Shown here piece by piece: positions 8,520 through 15,380 of a stretch of 17,343 bases of DNA (positions are counted from its first letter, which is position 1; each line of letters opens with the position of its first letter). Under the pieces are notes generated by a model. It was not told where the DNA came from. It worked only from the letters and a program-made list of their open reading frames with translations, and made no database searches. The position numbers and the translations under genes were made by a program. Source of the DNA: Acidimicrobiaceae bacterium (GTDB lineage Bacteria > Actinomycetota > Acidimicrobiia > Acidimicrobiales > UBA8190); assembly GCA_003453695.1 (NCBI GenBank), contig DMNK01000009.1, positions 15,621 to 32,963 on the forward strand, in the 5' to 3' direction.

Positions 8520-8526
8520 GCCGGAC

Positions 8527-9534
8527 ATGCATTCCGAGGGCGAAGCCGTTTGGTCGGAGGATCCGGCCTTCTGGCGTGGCCGCCGGGTCGCCGTCACCGG
8601 TGGAACCGGGTTCGTCGGCTCCCACGTCGTGAGTGCCTTGGTGGACCTCGGCTCCCTGGTGACGGTCTTGCGCCGCGACCGCCCGGTCGACTCCCCGATC
8701 TCGGACCGCTGGCGTTCCACCGTCGGCTTCGTCGACGGCGAAGTGGAGGATGCAGCCACCACCGAGCGGCTGATGGTGGAGTACGAGGCCGAGGTGATCT
8801 TCCATCTCGCCGCCCAGAGCCAGGTGGGCGTGGCGAACCGGAATCCCCTCTCGACCTTCGAGGCCAATGTGCGGGGAACGTGGTCTGTGCTCGAGGCGGC
8901 CCGCCGGGCGACGACGGTCAGGGCCGTCGTTGTCGCCAGCAGTGACAAGGCCTACGGGACCCAACCGGTGCTTCCGTACCGGGAGGACATGCCGTTGCTG
9001 GCGCAGTATCCCTACGACGTGTCCAAGGCGTGCGCCGACATGATCACGGCGAGCTACGCCAAGGCGTTCGAGATGCCGGCCGCCATCACGAGATGCGGGA
9101 ACTTCTTCGGGCCCGGTGACCTGAATTGGGAGCGGTTGGTCCCGGGAACGGTGCGCTCACTTGTGCAAGGCGACCGTCCGGTCATCCGTTCTGACGGCAC
9201 GCTGAGTCGTGACTATCTCTTCGTCGCAGACGGTGTCAGGGGCTACCTGGCCCTCGCAGAGCGGCTGTTCGCCGATCCCGAGATCAGAGGGTCGGCATTC
9301 AATTTCAGCACCGAAACACCCATCACCGTCCTGGAGCTGGTCGAGATCCTGCAAGCCTCGTTAGGCACAGCTCTCGAGCCCGACATCCGGGCGCAGGCCA
9401 AAGGGGAGATCCCTCATCAGGCACTGAGCGCCCAGCGGGCTCGCGAGGTGCTGGGCTGGAAGAGCGCCTTCAGCCTCGAGGAGGGCCTCAAGGTCACGGC
9501 GCAGTGGTACCGGTCCTGGCTCAGCGCCGGCTGA
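8527..9534 (+). CDS. NAD-dependent sugar-nucleotide epimerase/dehydratase, CDP-glucose 4,6-dehydratase-like
   Basis: This gene encodes 335 residues, the usual size for an extended short-chain dehydrogenase acting on nucleotide sugars. The Rossmann motif VTGGTGFVGSH is at about residues 23-33, and IFHLAAQSQVG follows at the next conserved strand. VVASSDKAYG precedes the catalytic pair in YDVSK (Y163, K167). TRCGNFFGPGD and RDYLFVADGVRGYLAL match the substrate half of dehydratases of the RfbG/GDP-mannose dehydratase type. The DKAYG and GNFFGPGD motifs and the late SRDYLFV segment favour 4,6-dehydratase over simple 4-epimerase activity, but the nucleotide sugar cannot be assigned. The ORF is open further upstream; ATG 8527 is chosen because it sits just behind a -10 box and gives the expected N-terminus. 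It is cytoplasmic and likely supplies an activated deoxysugar precursor to the downstream glycosyltransferases. Confidence 0.85.
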   Translation: MHSEGEAVWSEDPAFWRGRRVAVTGGTGFVGSHVVSALVDLGSLVTVLRRDRPVDSPISDRWRSTVGFVDGEVEDAATTERLMVEYEAEVIFHLAAQSQVGVANRNPLSTFEANVRGTWSVLEAARRATTVRAVVVASSDKAYGTQPVLPYREDMPLLAQYPYDVSKACADMITASYAKAFEMPAAITRCGNFFGPGDLNWERLVPGTVRSLVQGDRPVIRSDGTLSRDYLFVADGVRGYLALAERLFADPEIRGSAFNFSTETPITVLELVEILQASLGTALEPDIRAQAKGEIPHQALSAQRAREVLGWKSAFSLEEGLKVTAQWYRSWLSAG

Positions 9535-9592
9535 TCCCTCCACGTGACCCCCCTGGTCGCCTGGTGCGTCCCCGGCGCCTTCTGAGGTCCGC

Positions 9593-10330
9593 GTGATCTA
9601 CCGCGCCATCGTTCGGGCAGAACGCCATCCGTGGGGTCACAAGGTGTTGCGGCGCCTCCGTCAATACAAGACTGGGGTGCCCCGAGCCCGGACGACCGCT
9701 GATTACATGCGGGGACGCATAGAGGGCCGAAGTGTGGCCGACATCGGGTGTATGTGGAAGATCAACGGCGCCCATTCGTTCCTCGCCGAGGAGATCGGGG
9801 CTTCGCGAGTTGTGGCCGTCGACACCTACCGCACCCCGGAATTCGACGAAGAGCTAGCGCGGCGGCACTCCACGGTGCAGTTCTTGGCCATGGACGCCAC
9901 GACACCAGGCGGCCTCCATGACGCGTTCGGCGTGGTCGACGTCGTCTGGTGTTTCGGCGTGCTCTATCACGTTCTCGATCCTCTACAGCTCATGCGGAAC
10001 CTCCGTGAGGTATGTGGCGAGCTCCTCGTCCTCGAGACGGCGACGATCCCCGAGGTGCCCTGGCTTCCGCAAGCGGCCTGCTTCTTTCCCTACTTGCCAG
10101 CGCGTAGTCAGCAGGTATGGCGCGACCGGTCACTGCCGGCCGGGCTGGCCATCTCCAAGGACTTCGACGAGGCGGGCGCCACCGCCAACAATTTCTGGGG
10201 AATGAGCCCGAGCGCCGTGGTGGCGGCGCTCCGGGTGTGCGGATTCGAGGTGGAGCACCATGAGCCGTCGCTGCACGGCACTCTGCGTACCGTGTTCTTC
10301 GCCCGGCCGCTCGAGGTCCCGGGTAGCTAG
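9593..10330 (+). CDS. Class I SAM-dependent methyltransferase with atypical motif I
   Basis: This gene encodes 245 residues from GTG 9593, with GAGG at 9584-9587 five bases upstream. Motif I is SVADIGCMWKINGAHSF at about residues 47-63: the DIGC strand is kept, but the usual GxG loop is replaced by MWKINGAH. VVAVDTYR (about 73-80) carries the acidic residue that binds the ribose. DVVWCFGVLYHVLDPL around residues 118-133 resembles the motif IV/post region of Methyltransf_11 and CmoB-like enzymes. A C-terminal segment has the aromatic sequence NNFWGMSPSAVV. It follows the dehydratase by 58 bp in the same direction and could share its transcript. The likely role is methylation of a sugar or lipid intermediate; the acceptor is unknown. 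It converges on the FkbM gene with a 23-bp gap. Confidence 0.75.
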   Translation: MIYRAIVRAERHPWGHKVLRRLRQYKTGVPRARTTADYMRGRIEGRSVADIGCMWKINGAHSFLAEEIGASRVVAVDTYRTPEFDEELARRHSTVQFLAMDATTPGGLHDAFGVVDVVWCFGVLYHVLDPLQLMRNLREVCGELLVLETATIPEVPWLPQAACFFPYLPARSQQVWRDRSLPAGLAISKDFDEAGATANNFWGMSPSAVVAALRVCGFEVEHHEPSLHGTLRTVFFARPLEVPGS

Positions 10331-10353
10331 AGGGTTTCGCGCGCCGGGCCCGT

Positions 10354-11169
10354 TCACCGCCGTCGGTAGGCTAATTCGTCGGGCCAGATGTTGACGAGAC
10401 GGTAACCGGCACCCCGCAGCAGCCGGCGGACTTGCCTGTGGGTCTTCCTGCTCATGTGTTGCCGTTCGAAGATGATGAAACGAGGAGCCCAGCCGGCCCG
10501 AAAGTCGATCTGCTTGATGATCTCCTGGTCGAACCCCTCCACATCGATGTGCAAGAAGTCCAGCGCCGTCAGTTGATGCCTGCTGACCAAGGTGTTGAGG
10601 GTGAGCGTCGGGACGCGCAGCTCCTCGACTCGGTCCTCGAGGGCCGTGATGGTGTCCCGGTGAGAGAGAATGACTGCTTTGTCGAATGACGCGATTTGGT
10701 TGGTCCAATAGGGGTCGTCCGGACCAGGTGTGACCGAGTAGAGGATGGCCTCACCATCCTGCTCGCCGATGGCCACGTTCTCGAAGGCGAGATCGGGCAC
10801 CCCGTGATAGTTCGCCTGCAGTCGCCCGAAGACATCGGGCACGGGCTCCACGAGGACACCGCTCCAGTTGAAGGCTTTGACGGCTTCATGCAGAGGGTCG
10901 AAGACGACACCGTCGTTGGAACCGATCTGGACGAATGTCAGAGGCCGCCCAGCCCGGATCGCCACGACCCACGTCACGGCCATCGAGTCGAAGGCGCACA
11001 AGTGGCACCAGAGCCACCAGGGGAGGGTCCGATTCGGCCAGCGGCGGCGAGCCAGCCATCGTCTCAGTGGAAATTTCTTGCGGCGGAGCGTCTGCGACAG
11101 TCCGACGAGGAAGGAGCGAGATCCGTCGTCGAAGGCGGTGGCGCCGGCCCCGGGTACATCCGCAGTCAC
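10354..11169 (-). CDS. FkbM-family methyltransferase
   Basis: This gene encodes 271 residues from GTG 11169. In this frame upstream there are no ATG, GTG or TTG codons before a TAA, so the start is effectively fixed, although its ribosome site is weak. The FkbM domain (Methyltransf_21) starts at TFVQIGSNDG (SAM-binding loop), followed by GVLVEPVPDVFGRLQANY, the AIGEQDGEA turn, TLTLNTLVSRH and LDFLHIDVEGFDQEIIKQI, then RFIIFE. These are the ordered motifs of the family, which mostly O-methylates sugars and polyketides. The N-terminus (about 1-75) is basic and Trp-rich (WLARRRWPNRTLPWWLW) and may associate with membrane. It is the only minus-strand gene in the glycan half and has its own promoter at 11241-11270, so it may be expressed separately from the surrounding operon. 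Confidence 0.83.
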   Translation of the reverse strand: MTADVPGAGATAFDDGSRSFLVGLSQTLRRKKFPLRRWLARRRWPNRTLPWWLWCHLCAFDSMAVTWVVAIRAGRPLTFVQIGSNDGVVFDPLHEAVKAFNWSGVLVEPVPDVFGRLQANYHGVPDLAFENVAIGEQDGEAILYSVTPGPDDPYWTNQIASFDKAVILSHRDTITALEDRVEELRVPTLTLNTLVSRHQLTALDFLHIDVEGFDQEIIKQIDFRAGWAPRFIIFERQHMSRKTHRQVRRLLRGAGYRLVNIWPDELAYRRR

Positions 11170-11240
11170 CGTCGTGGCGCCGACGTGGACATCGTGTCCG
11201 CAGGGACTGGAGGCCGAGGGGGAGTGCGCACAGCACGCCG

Positions 11241-11270
11241 ATTATCCCAAAGGGCCATCGCGACGGTCAA
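11241..11270 (-). promoter_or_regulatory. Sigma-70-like promoter of the FkbM methyltransferase
   Basis: On the minus strand, TTGACC at 11270-11265 and GATAAT at 11246-11241 are separated by 18 bases; each matches the consensus at five of six positions. Transcription would start near 11234, giving a leader of about 65 bases before GTG 11169. This is the best-matching two-box promoter in the window. Confidence 0.55.
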
Positions 11271-11307
11271 CGGAGACGCGGTCGAAGGAGGGTTCAAGTC
11301 GCGCTCA

Positions 11308-11316
11308 TGTCATAAT
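11308..11316 (+). promoter_or_regulatory. Extended -10 box for a leaderless sulfotransferase transcript
   Basis: TG-T-CATAAT (TGN plus a five-of-six -10) ends at 11316, six bases before GTG 11323, so the transcript should begin on the start codon. No clear -35 box is present, as expected for an extended -10. The palindrome GAGCC-GGT-GGCTC at 11317-11329 straddles the predicted start and could be a small operator or chance. Confidence 0.45.
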
Positions 11317-11322
11317 GAGCCG

Positions 11323-12174
11323 GTGGCTCCCCCCGTATCCGAGCGGTTGCTGCCGAATTGCGTCATCGTCGGCGCTCCCAAAGCCGGGACGACGTCACTG
11401 GCAGCCTATCTGTCTGCACATCCGGCTGTCTTCATGTCGCCCGCCAAGGAGTTGCGCTTCTTCGATGACGACTCGCGGTGGGCCCGAGGCGGCGACTGGT
11501 ATGCCATGCAGTTCAGAGGTTCGCACCGTCACGTGGTGCGCGGTGAGGCGACACCCACGTACTTGTCGTCCTCGCTGGCCGCTGCCCGCATGGCCGAGCT
11601 CGTTCCCGGAGCGAAGCTGATCGCCCTGCTTCGAGAACCGGGCGCACGGGCGTACTCGGAGTACAACTTCGCGTTGGGATACGGCGCAGAGGTCCCCTCG
11701 TTCGAGTCGATCGTGGGCGGGTGTGAGGACCTGCCGACCGAGGGGGACAGCCCGTTCCTGTGGCGCAGCCGCTACCTGCCCCAGTTGCAGGCGTATTCGC
11801 AGTTCTTGGGGCACGGTCAGATGTTGATCCTGCTCTTCGAAGAGCTCCGTCACGACCCGGAAGGAACGTTCGAGAGAGTGTGTTCCTTTCTCGAAGTAGA
11901 GCCGCTCGCGCCCGGCAATCTGGGAACCGTCTACAACAGCAGCAGACGCTTCCGCTCGCCCGCCCTGCGGCTGTTCATGGAGGGGGTGTGGACCTCGCTG
12001 CCCAGGGGCCTGATGGAGCGGCTGGACCGGTTGAACTCCGTGCCGGTCGAGTATCCACCTCTGTCCGACACACTGGCGCACCGCCTCAACGAGCTCTTTG
12101 CGTCAGAGAACGCCGCCCTTGCCCGGTGGCTCGACCTCGACCTGTCATCTTGGGACATGGCAGTGAGTCAATGA
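11323..12174 (+). CDS. PAPS-dependent sulfotransferase
   Basis: This gene encodes 283 residues. The frame is open far upstream, but GTG 11323 sits directly behind an extended -10 and places the first domain strand correctly. The 5'-phosphosulfate loop is PKAGTTS at residues 19-25. KELRFFD at 42-48 matches the KE-x-x-FF motif of the NDST-like group, where the Glu acts as base (E43 here). GEATPTYLSS follows. The 3'-phosphate site is LREPGARAYSEYNF, with R104 and S112 at the family's usual eight-residue spacing. A late aromatic-basic segment (YNSSRRFRSP) resembles the PAPS-closing loop. It transfers sulfate from PAPS to a hydroxyl or amine, most likely on the glycan or glycolipid made by this cluster; the acceptor is unknown. 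Its stop overlaps the next start by four bases (ATGA), so it heads the operon running to 16610. Confidence 0.87.
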   Translation: MAPPVSERLLPNCVIVGAPKAGTTSLAAYLSAHPAVFMSPAKELRFFDDDSRWARGGDWYAMQFRGSHRHVVRGEATPTYLSSSLAAARMAELVPGAKLIALLREPGARAYSEYNFALGYGAEVPSFESIVGGCEDLPTEGDSPFLWRSRYLPQLQAYSQFLGHGQMLILLFEELRHDPEGTFERVCSFLEVEPLAPGNLGTVYNSSRRFRSPALRLFMEGVWTSLPRGLMERLDRLNSVPVEYPPLSDTLAHRLNELFASENAALARWLDLDLSSWDMAVSQ

Positions 12175-12941
12175 GCGATGCCGGAGAAGGCGGGGACGGC
12201 TCGGGGACACACCGCCGCCGTGATCTTGCCCGCATGCGGCGGTATTGGGACAAGAAGGCGCGAGAGAACGCGATGTACTACATCCAGAGCGAGCTCGACT
12301 ACGCCCACGTCGACCGAAACGAATTCTGGGCATCGGGCGACGACAGCCTGGCCAGGACGCTGTCACCCTTCGATCTGAGCGTCCAACCGACGGACGAGGT
12401 CGTCGACATCGGATGTGGCATCGGGCGAACGACACGGGCCCTCGCCACCAAGGCCCGACATGTCATCGGCGTCGACGTCTCGCTCGAGATGGTGGAGAGG
12501 GGACGCAAGGAGCTTGCCGACCTGGGCAACGTGGAACTGCTCTTGGGCAACGGCAGGGATCTGAGCGGCATCGGAGACGCCAGCGTCGACGTCGTCTACT
12601 CGTTCATCGTGTTCCAGCACATCCCCGATCCGGCGATCACCTGCGAGTACATCCAGGAGATCGGTCGTGTGCTGCGCCCGGGTGGGTGGACGGTCTTTCA
12701 GGTCAGCGAGCTTCCTGAAATCCACCACCGTGAGATGTGGCGTGGCAGCGAGAGCGTCAGGACGCGTGCCATGCGCCTTCTGGGCCGGGCACCTCGTGGC
12801 ACGCTCGCGCCTGAGTGGCTGGGCTCGGCCCTGAGCCACGATCAGTTGGTGGGCGCCCTTGATGACGCAGGACTGGTGCTCGCCGCCTCTGTCGGGGAAG
12901 GGAGCCAGTTCTGCCTCGTGCACGCCCGTCGGCCTCTCTGA
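12171..12941 (+). CDS. Class I SAM-dependent methyltransferase (Methyltransf_11 type)
   Basis: This gene encodes 256 residues from ATG 12171, which overlaps the sulfotransferase TGA as ATGA, indicating translational coupling. A helical N-terminus (RMRRYWDKKARENAMYYI) is typical of sugar and lipid methyltransferases that follow this pattern. Motif I is DEVVDIGCGIGRTTRAL at about residues 75-91, with the acidic ribose-binding residue in VIGVDVSLEM. VELLLGNGRDL and SVDVVYSFIVFQHIPDP give motifs II and III, and IGRVLRPGGWTVFQ gives the post-motif strand. All core motifs are canonical, unlike the methyltransferase at 9593. It is probably a cytoplasmic O-methyltransferase acting on the same glycan that is sulfated. 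The GT4 gene follows after 16 bp. Confidence 0.85.
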   Translation: MSDAGEGGDGSGTHRRRDLARMRRYWDKKARENAMYYIQSELDYAHVDRNEFWASGDDSLARTLSPFDLSVQPTDEVVDIGCGIGRTTRALATKARHVIGVDVSLEMVERGRKELADLGNVELLLGNGRDLSGIGDASVDVVYSFIVFQHIPDPAITCEYIQEIGRVLRPGGWTVFQVSELPEIHHREMWRGSESVRTRAMRLLGRAPRGTLAPEWLGSALSHDQLVGALDDAGLVLAASVGEGSQFCLVHARRPL

Positions 12942-12957
12942 AGGAACCCTCCCGGTT

Positions 12958-14169
12958 GTGAAGGTCCTCACCATCATCCATCTCTATCCGCCCCATCATC
13001 TGGGTGGCTACGAGGTGGCCTGTCAGGGGGTCATGGAGCGCTTCGTCGAGAGAGGCGACGAGGTGCTGGTGCTGACCAACGACTACCGGATCGAAGGAGT
13101 CGAGGAGTGTGGCGCCAGCGTTCCCGTGCGGCGGGAGCTGGCCGGTTGGTTCAACTGGGAGGAGTGGGCGCCCGATCGGGTCGGGCTGGCCGAGCGGGTG
13201 CGGCGCGAACGCCACAACCAGGTGACCCTGCGGCGGGTCCTGGCGGAGTTCAACCCCGACGTCGCCTCGGTGTGGGACCTCGCCTTCATGTCATGGACGC
13301 TGGCCACCATCCTCGAACGGCGCCGAATTCCCACGGTGTTGACGTTCCTCGACCAGTGGGTGGCGACCTCGGCCCCCTTCGACGCGTGGACCAGGATCTT
13401 CGACCGGCGACCCTGGGCTCGCCCGTTGGGAAGGGCGTTGGGGCTCGAGACGCGCCTGCCCACCTTCGAGGGGGCCTCTGCCAGCATGGCCAGCGCCATG
13501 ATCGGCGCCACCATCGAAGAGGAGAGCCGGTGGAAGTTCCCGGCAGCCGAACTGGTCCCGCTGGGGGTCGACACCGCGGACTTCCCGGTCTCCTCACCGA
13601 GGCAGGGCCCCTGGTCCTGGCGCGTCCTCTACGTGGGGCGCGTCGTGCCGCACAAGGGGGTCTACACCCTCGTCCGGTCGCTCCCACTGCTCCCCGAACA
13701 GGCGCGGCTCGAGCTCGTCGGCTACGTCCACGACAAGCAGCGCCAGGAGCTGCTGGCTCTGGCCGAGCAGCTGGGTGTGTCGGATCGGGTGGTGTTCGAC
13801 GTGGCGCGTTCGCGTCAGGACCTCCTCGGACGCTACAAGAGGGCGGATGTCCTGGTGTTCCCCAGCGAATGGCCGGAACCGTTCGGGATCGTCCCCCTCG
13901 AGGCCATGGCCTGCGGCGTGCCCGTGGTGGCGACCGGCACAGGGGGCTCAGGCGAGTTCCTGGAGGACGGAGCCAATTGCGTGCTCTTTGCGCCGGGTGA
14001 TCCGGAAGCGTTGGCCGCGGCTGTTCGCCGGGTCGCCCAAGACGACGAGCTTCGGCGACGCATCACCCAGGGCGGCGCGGCCACCGCGTCTGTGCTCACC
14101 ATGGACCGATTCGCCGACCGGCTCCACGAGCTGCACCGGCAGGCGCTGCAGCAAGATGCCAGAGGCTGA
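12958..14169 (+). CDS. GT4-family glycosyltransferase, tandem copy 1
   Basis: This gene encodes 403 residues from GTG 12958 (GAAGGA overlapping the previous stop, about 12 bases upstream). It has a GT-B fold with two Rossmann halves. The N-terminal acceptor domain opens with LYPPHHLGGYEV (residues 9-20), the Gly-rich loop of GT4 enzymes, and contains an unusual aromatic-acidic stretch, GWFNWEEWAP. The C-terminal donor domain has VLYVGRVVPHKGV, with R228 and K233 as candidate phosphate-binding residues. The EX7E motif is E307-PFGIVPL-E315, followed by ACGVPVVATGTGGSGEFL. This is the retaining, nucleotide-sugar-dependent family; donor and acceptor are not predictable. By eye, copy 2 matches at roughly two thirds of positions across the N-terminal half. 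Copy 2 begins 3 bp after this stop. Confidence 0.88.
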   Translation: MKVLTIIHLYPPHHLGGYEVACQGVMERFVERGDEVLVLTNDYRIEGVEECGASVPVRRELAGWFNWEEWAPDRVGLAERVRRERHNQVTLRRVLAEFNPDVASVWDLAFMSWTLATILERRRIPTVLTFLDQWVATSAPFDAWTRIFDRRPWARPLGRALGLETRLPTFEGASASMASAMIGATIEEESRWKFPAAELVPLGVDTADFPVSSPRQGPWSWRVLYVGRVVPHKGVYTLVRSLPLLPEQARLELVGYVHDKQRQELLALAEQLGVSDRVVFDVARSRQDLLGRYKRADVLVFPSEWPEPFGIVPLEAMACGVPVVATGTGGSGEFLEDGANCVLFAPGDPEALAAAVRRVAQDDELRRRITQGGAATASVLTMDRFADRLHELHRQALQQDARG

Positions 14170-14172
14170 CCG

Positions 14173-15372
14173 GTGCGCGTTCTCACGGTGATCCATCTCT
14201 ATCCACCGCACCACCTCGGTGGATATGAGGTGGCGTGCCGAGGGGCGATGGAGCGGCTGGCCGAGATGGGAGACGAGGTCGTCGTCCTCACTGCCGACTA
14301 CCGGATGCCGGGGGTCGAGGAGATGCCCTCCAAGGCAACTGTCCTGCGTGACTTGAAGGGCTGGTGGGACTGGGAGGAGTGGGCGCCGGCCAAGCTGGGA
14401 CCGCTCGAGCGCATCCACCGTGAACGCCACAACCAGCGGACGCTCGCGCGCGTGCTGGAGGACTTCCGTCCCCAGGTTGCCTCGGTGTGGGATCTCGGGA
14501 TGGGGTCGTGGACGATCGCCACGATCCTCGAGGAGCGCGGGGTGCCCATGGTCCTCACGTTCCTCGACGACTGGGTCACGTTCGCCCACATCTTCGATGC
14601 CTGGACGAGGGTCTTCGACCGCCGCCCCTGGGCTCGTCCGCTCGGGAGGATCCTCGGGCTCGAGACGCGCCTACCGAGGTTCGACGGGGCGCTGTCCAGT
14701 GCGGCGAGCCGCATGATCGCCGAGGCCATTCATCGCAACGGCCGGTGGAAGTTCCCAAACGCCGAGCTGATCCCGATAGGGGTGGACACGGAGGACTTTC
14801 CCGTTTCTCCCTCTGAGCGGCGCAACTGGTCGTGGCGCATCCTCTACGTGGGCCGAGTCGTCCCGCAAAAGGGCGTTCTCACCCTGGTGCGCGCCCTGGC
14901 GCTCCTCCCGCCGGCGGCGCGTCTGGAGATCGTGGGGCACGCCCACGAAAGCCAGCGAGTGGAGGTCGAACAGCTCGCCGCCGACCTGGGTGTGGCAGAT
15001 CGGATCCACTTCGACGTGGCGAGCTCGCGCCAGGACCTGCGCCGACGGTACCGGAGCACCGACGTCCTGGTCTTCCCGAGCGAGTGGCCCGAGCCCTTCG
15101 GGCTGGTGCCGCTCGAAGCCATGGCCTGCGGTGTCCCTGTGGTGGCCACCGGGACGGGCGGATCCGGGGAGTTCCTGGCGGACGGGCGCAATTGCCTGTT
15201 GTTCGAACCGGGGGACGAGCAGAGCCTGGCCGCCGCCCTCCGTTCACTGGCGGCCGACCCGGAGCTGCGCGGCCGGATCGTCGCCGGTGGTACCGAGACA
15301 GCGTCGGAGATGACCATGGATCGCTTCGCCCAGCGGCTGGCACAGCTCCACCATCGGGCGGCAGGGTCCTGA
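14173..15372 (+). CDS. GT4-family glycosyltransferase, tandem copy 2
   Basis: This gene encodes 399 residues from GTG 14173, with AGAGG at 14161-14165 inside the end of copy 1. Architecture and length match copy 1: LYPPHHLGGYEV near the start, GWWDWEEWAP in the acceptor domain, FDRRPWARPLGR identical to copy 1, ILYVGRVVPQKGV in the donor domain, and E307-PFGLVPL-E315. It clearly shares ancestry with copy 1 in the N-terminal half. Over the EX7E block, however, its DNA is identical to copy 3 for 61 bp (15073-15133) while differing from copy 1 at 11 positions. The expected function is a separate sugar addition in the same pathway, with a donor site resembling both neighbours. Differences lie mainly in the acceptor side (for example TFAHIFDAW against TSAPFDAW). 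Confidence 0.88.
   Translation: MRVLTVIHLYPPHHLGGYEVACRGAMERLAEMGDEVVVLTADYRMPGVEEMPSKATVLRDLKGWWDWEEWAPAKLGPLERIHRERHNQRTLARVLEDFRPQVASVWDLGMGSWTIATILEERGVPMVLTFLDDWVTFAHIFDAWTRVFDRRPWARPLGRILGLETRLPRFDGALSSAASRMIAEAIHRNGRWKFPNAELIPIGVDTEDFPVSPSERRNWSWRILYVGRVVPQKGVLTLVRALALLPPAARLEIVGHAHESQRVEVEQLAADLGVADRIHFDVASSRQDLRRRYRSTDVLVFPSEWPEPFGLVPLEAMACGVPVVATGTGGSGEFLADGRNCLLFEPGDEQSLAAALRSLAADPELRGRIVAGGTETASEMTMDRFAQRLAQLHHRAAGS
15073..15133 (+). repeat. 61-bp direct repeat, copy in GT4 gene 2
   Basis: This stretch, coding from FPSEW through the EX7E motif to MACG, is identical to 16290-16350 and mismatches immediately on both sides. The equivalent part of GT4 copy 1 (13858-13918) differs at 11 positions by my count, most of them synonymous. 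Confidence 0.85.
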
Positions 15373-15380
15373 GCCGGCAC

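Noticed and set aside
10331..10353. Possible bidirectional terminator between the convergent methyltransferase genes
   Set aside because: GC-rich with tiny palindromes (GCGCGC, GGGCCC) but no stable stem-loop with a T-tract on either strand.
11284..11315. GGAGG-like site followed by ATG-TCA-TAA, a possible two-codon leader ORF before the sulfotransferase
   Set aside because: The stop codon is part of the predicted -10 box, so the stretch would lie upstream of the transcript start. No conservation evidence is available.
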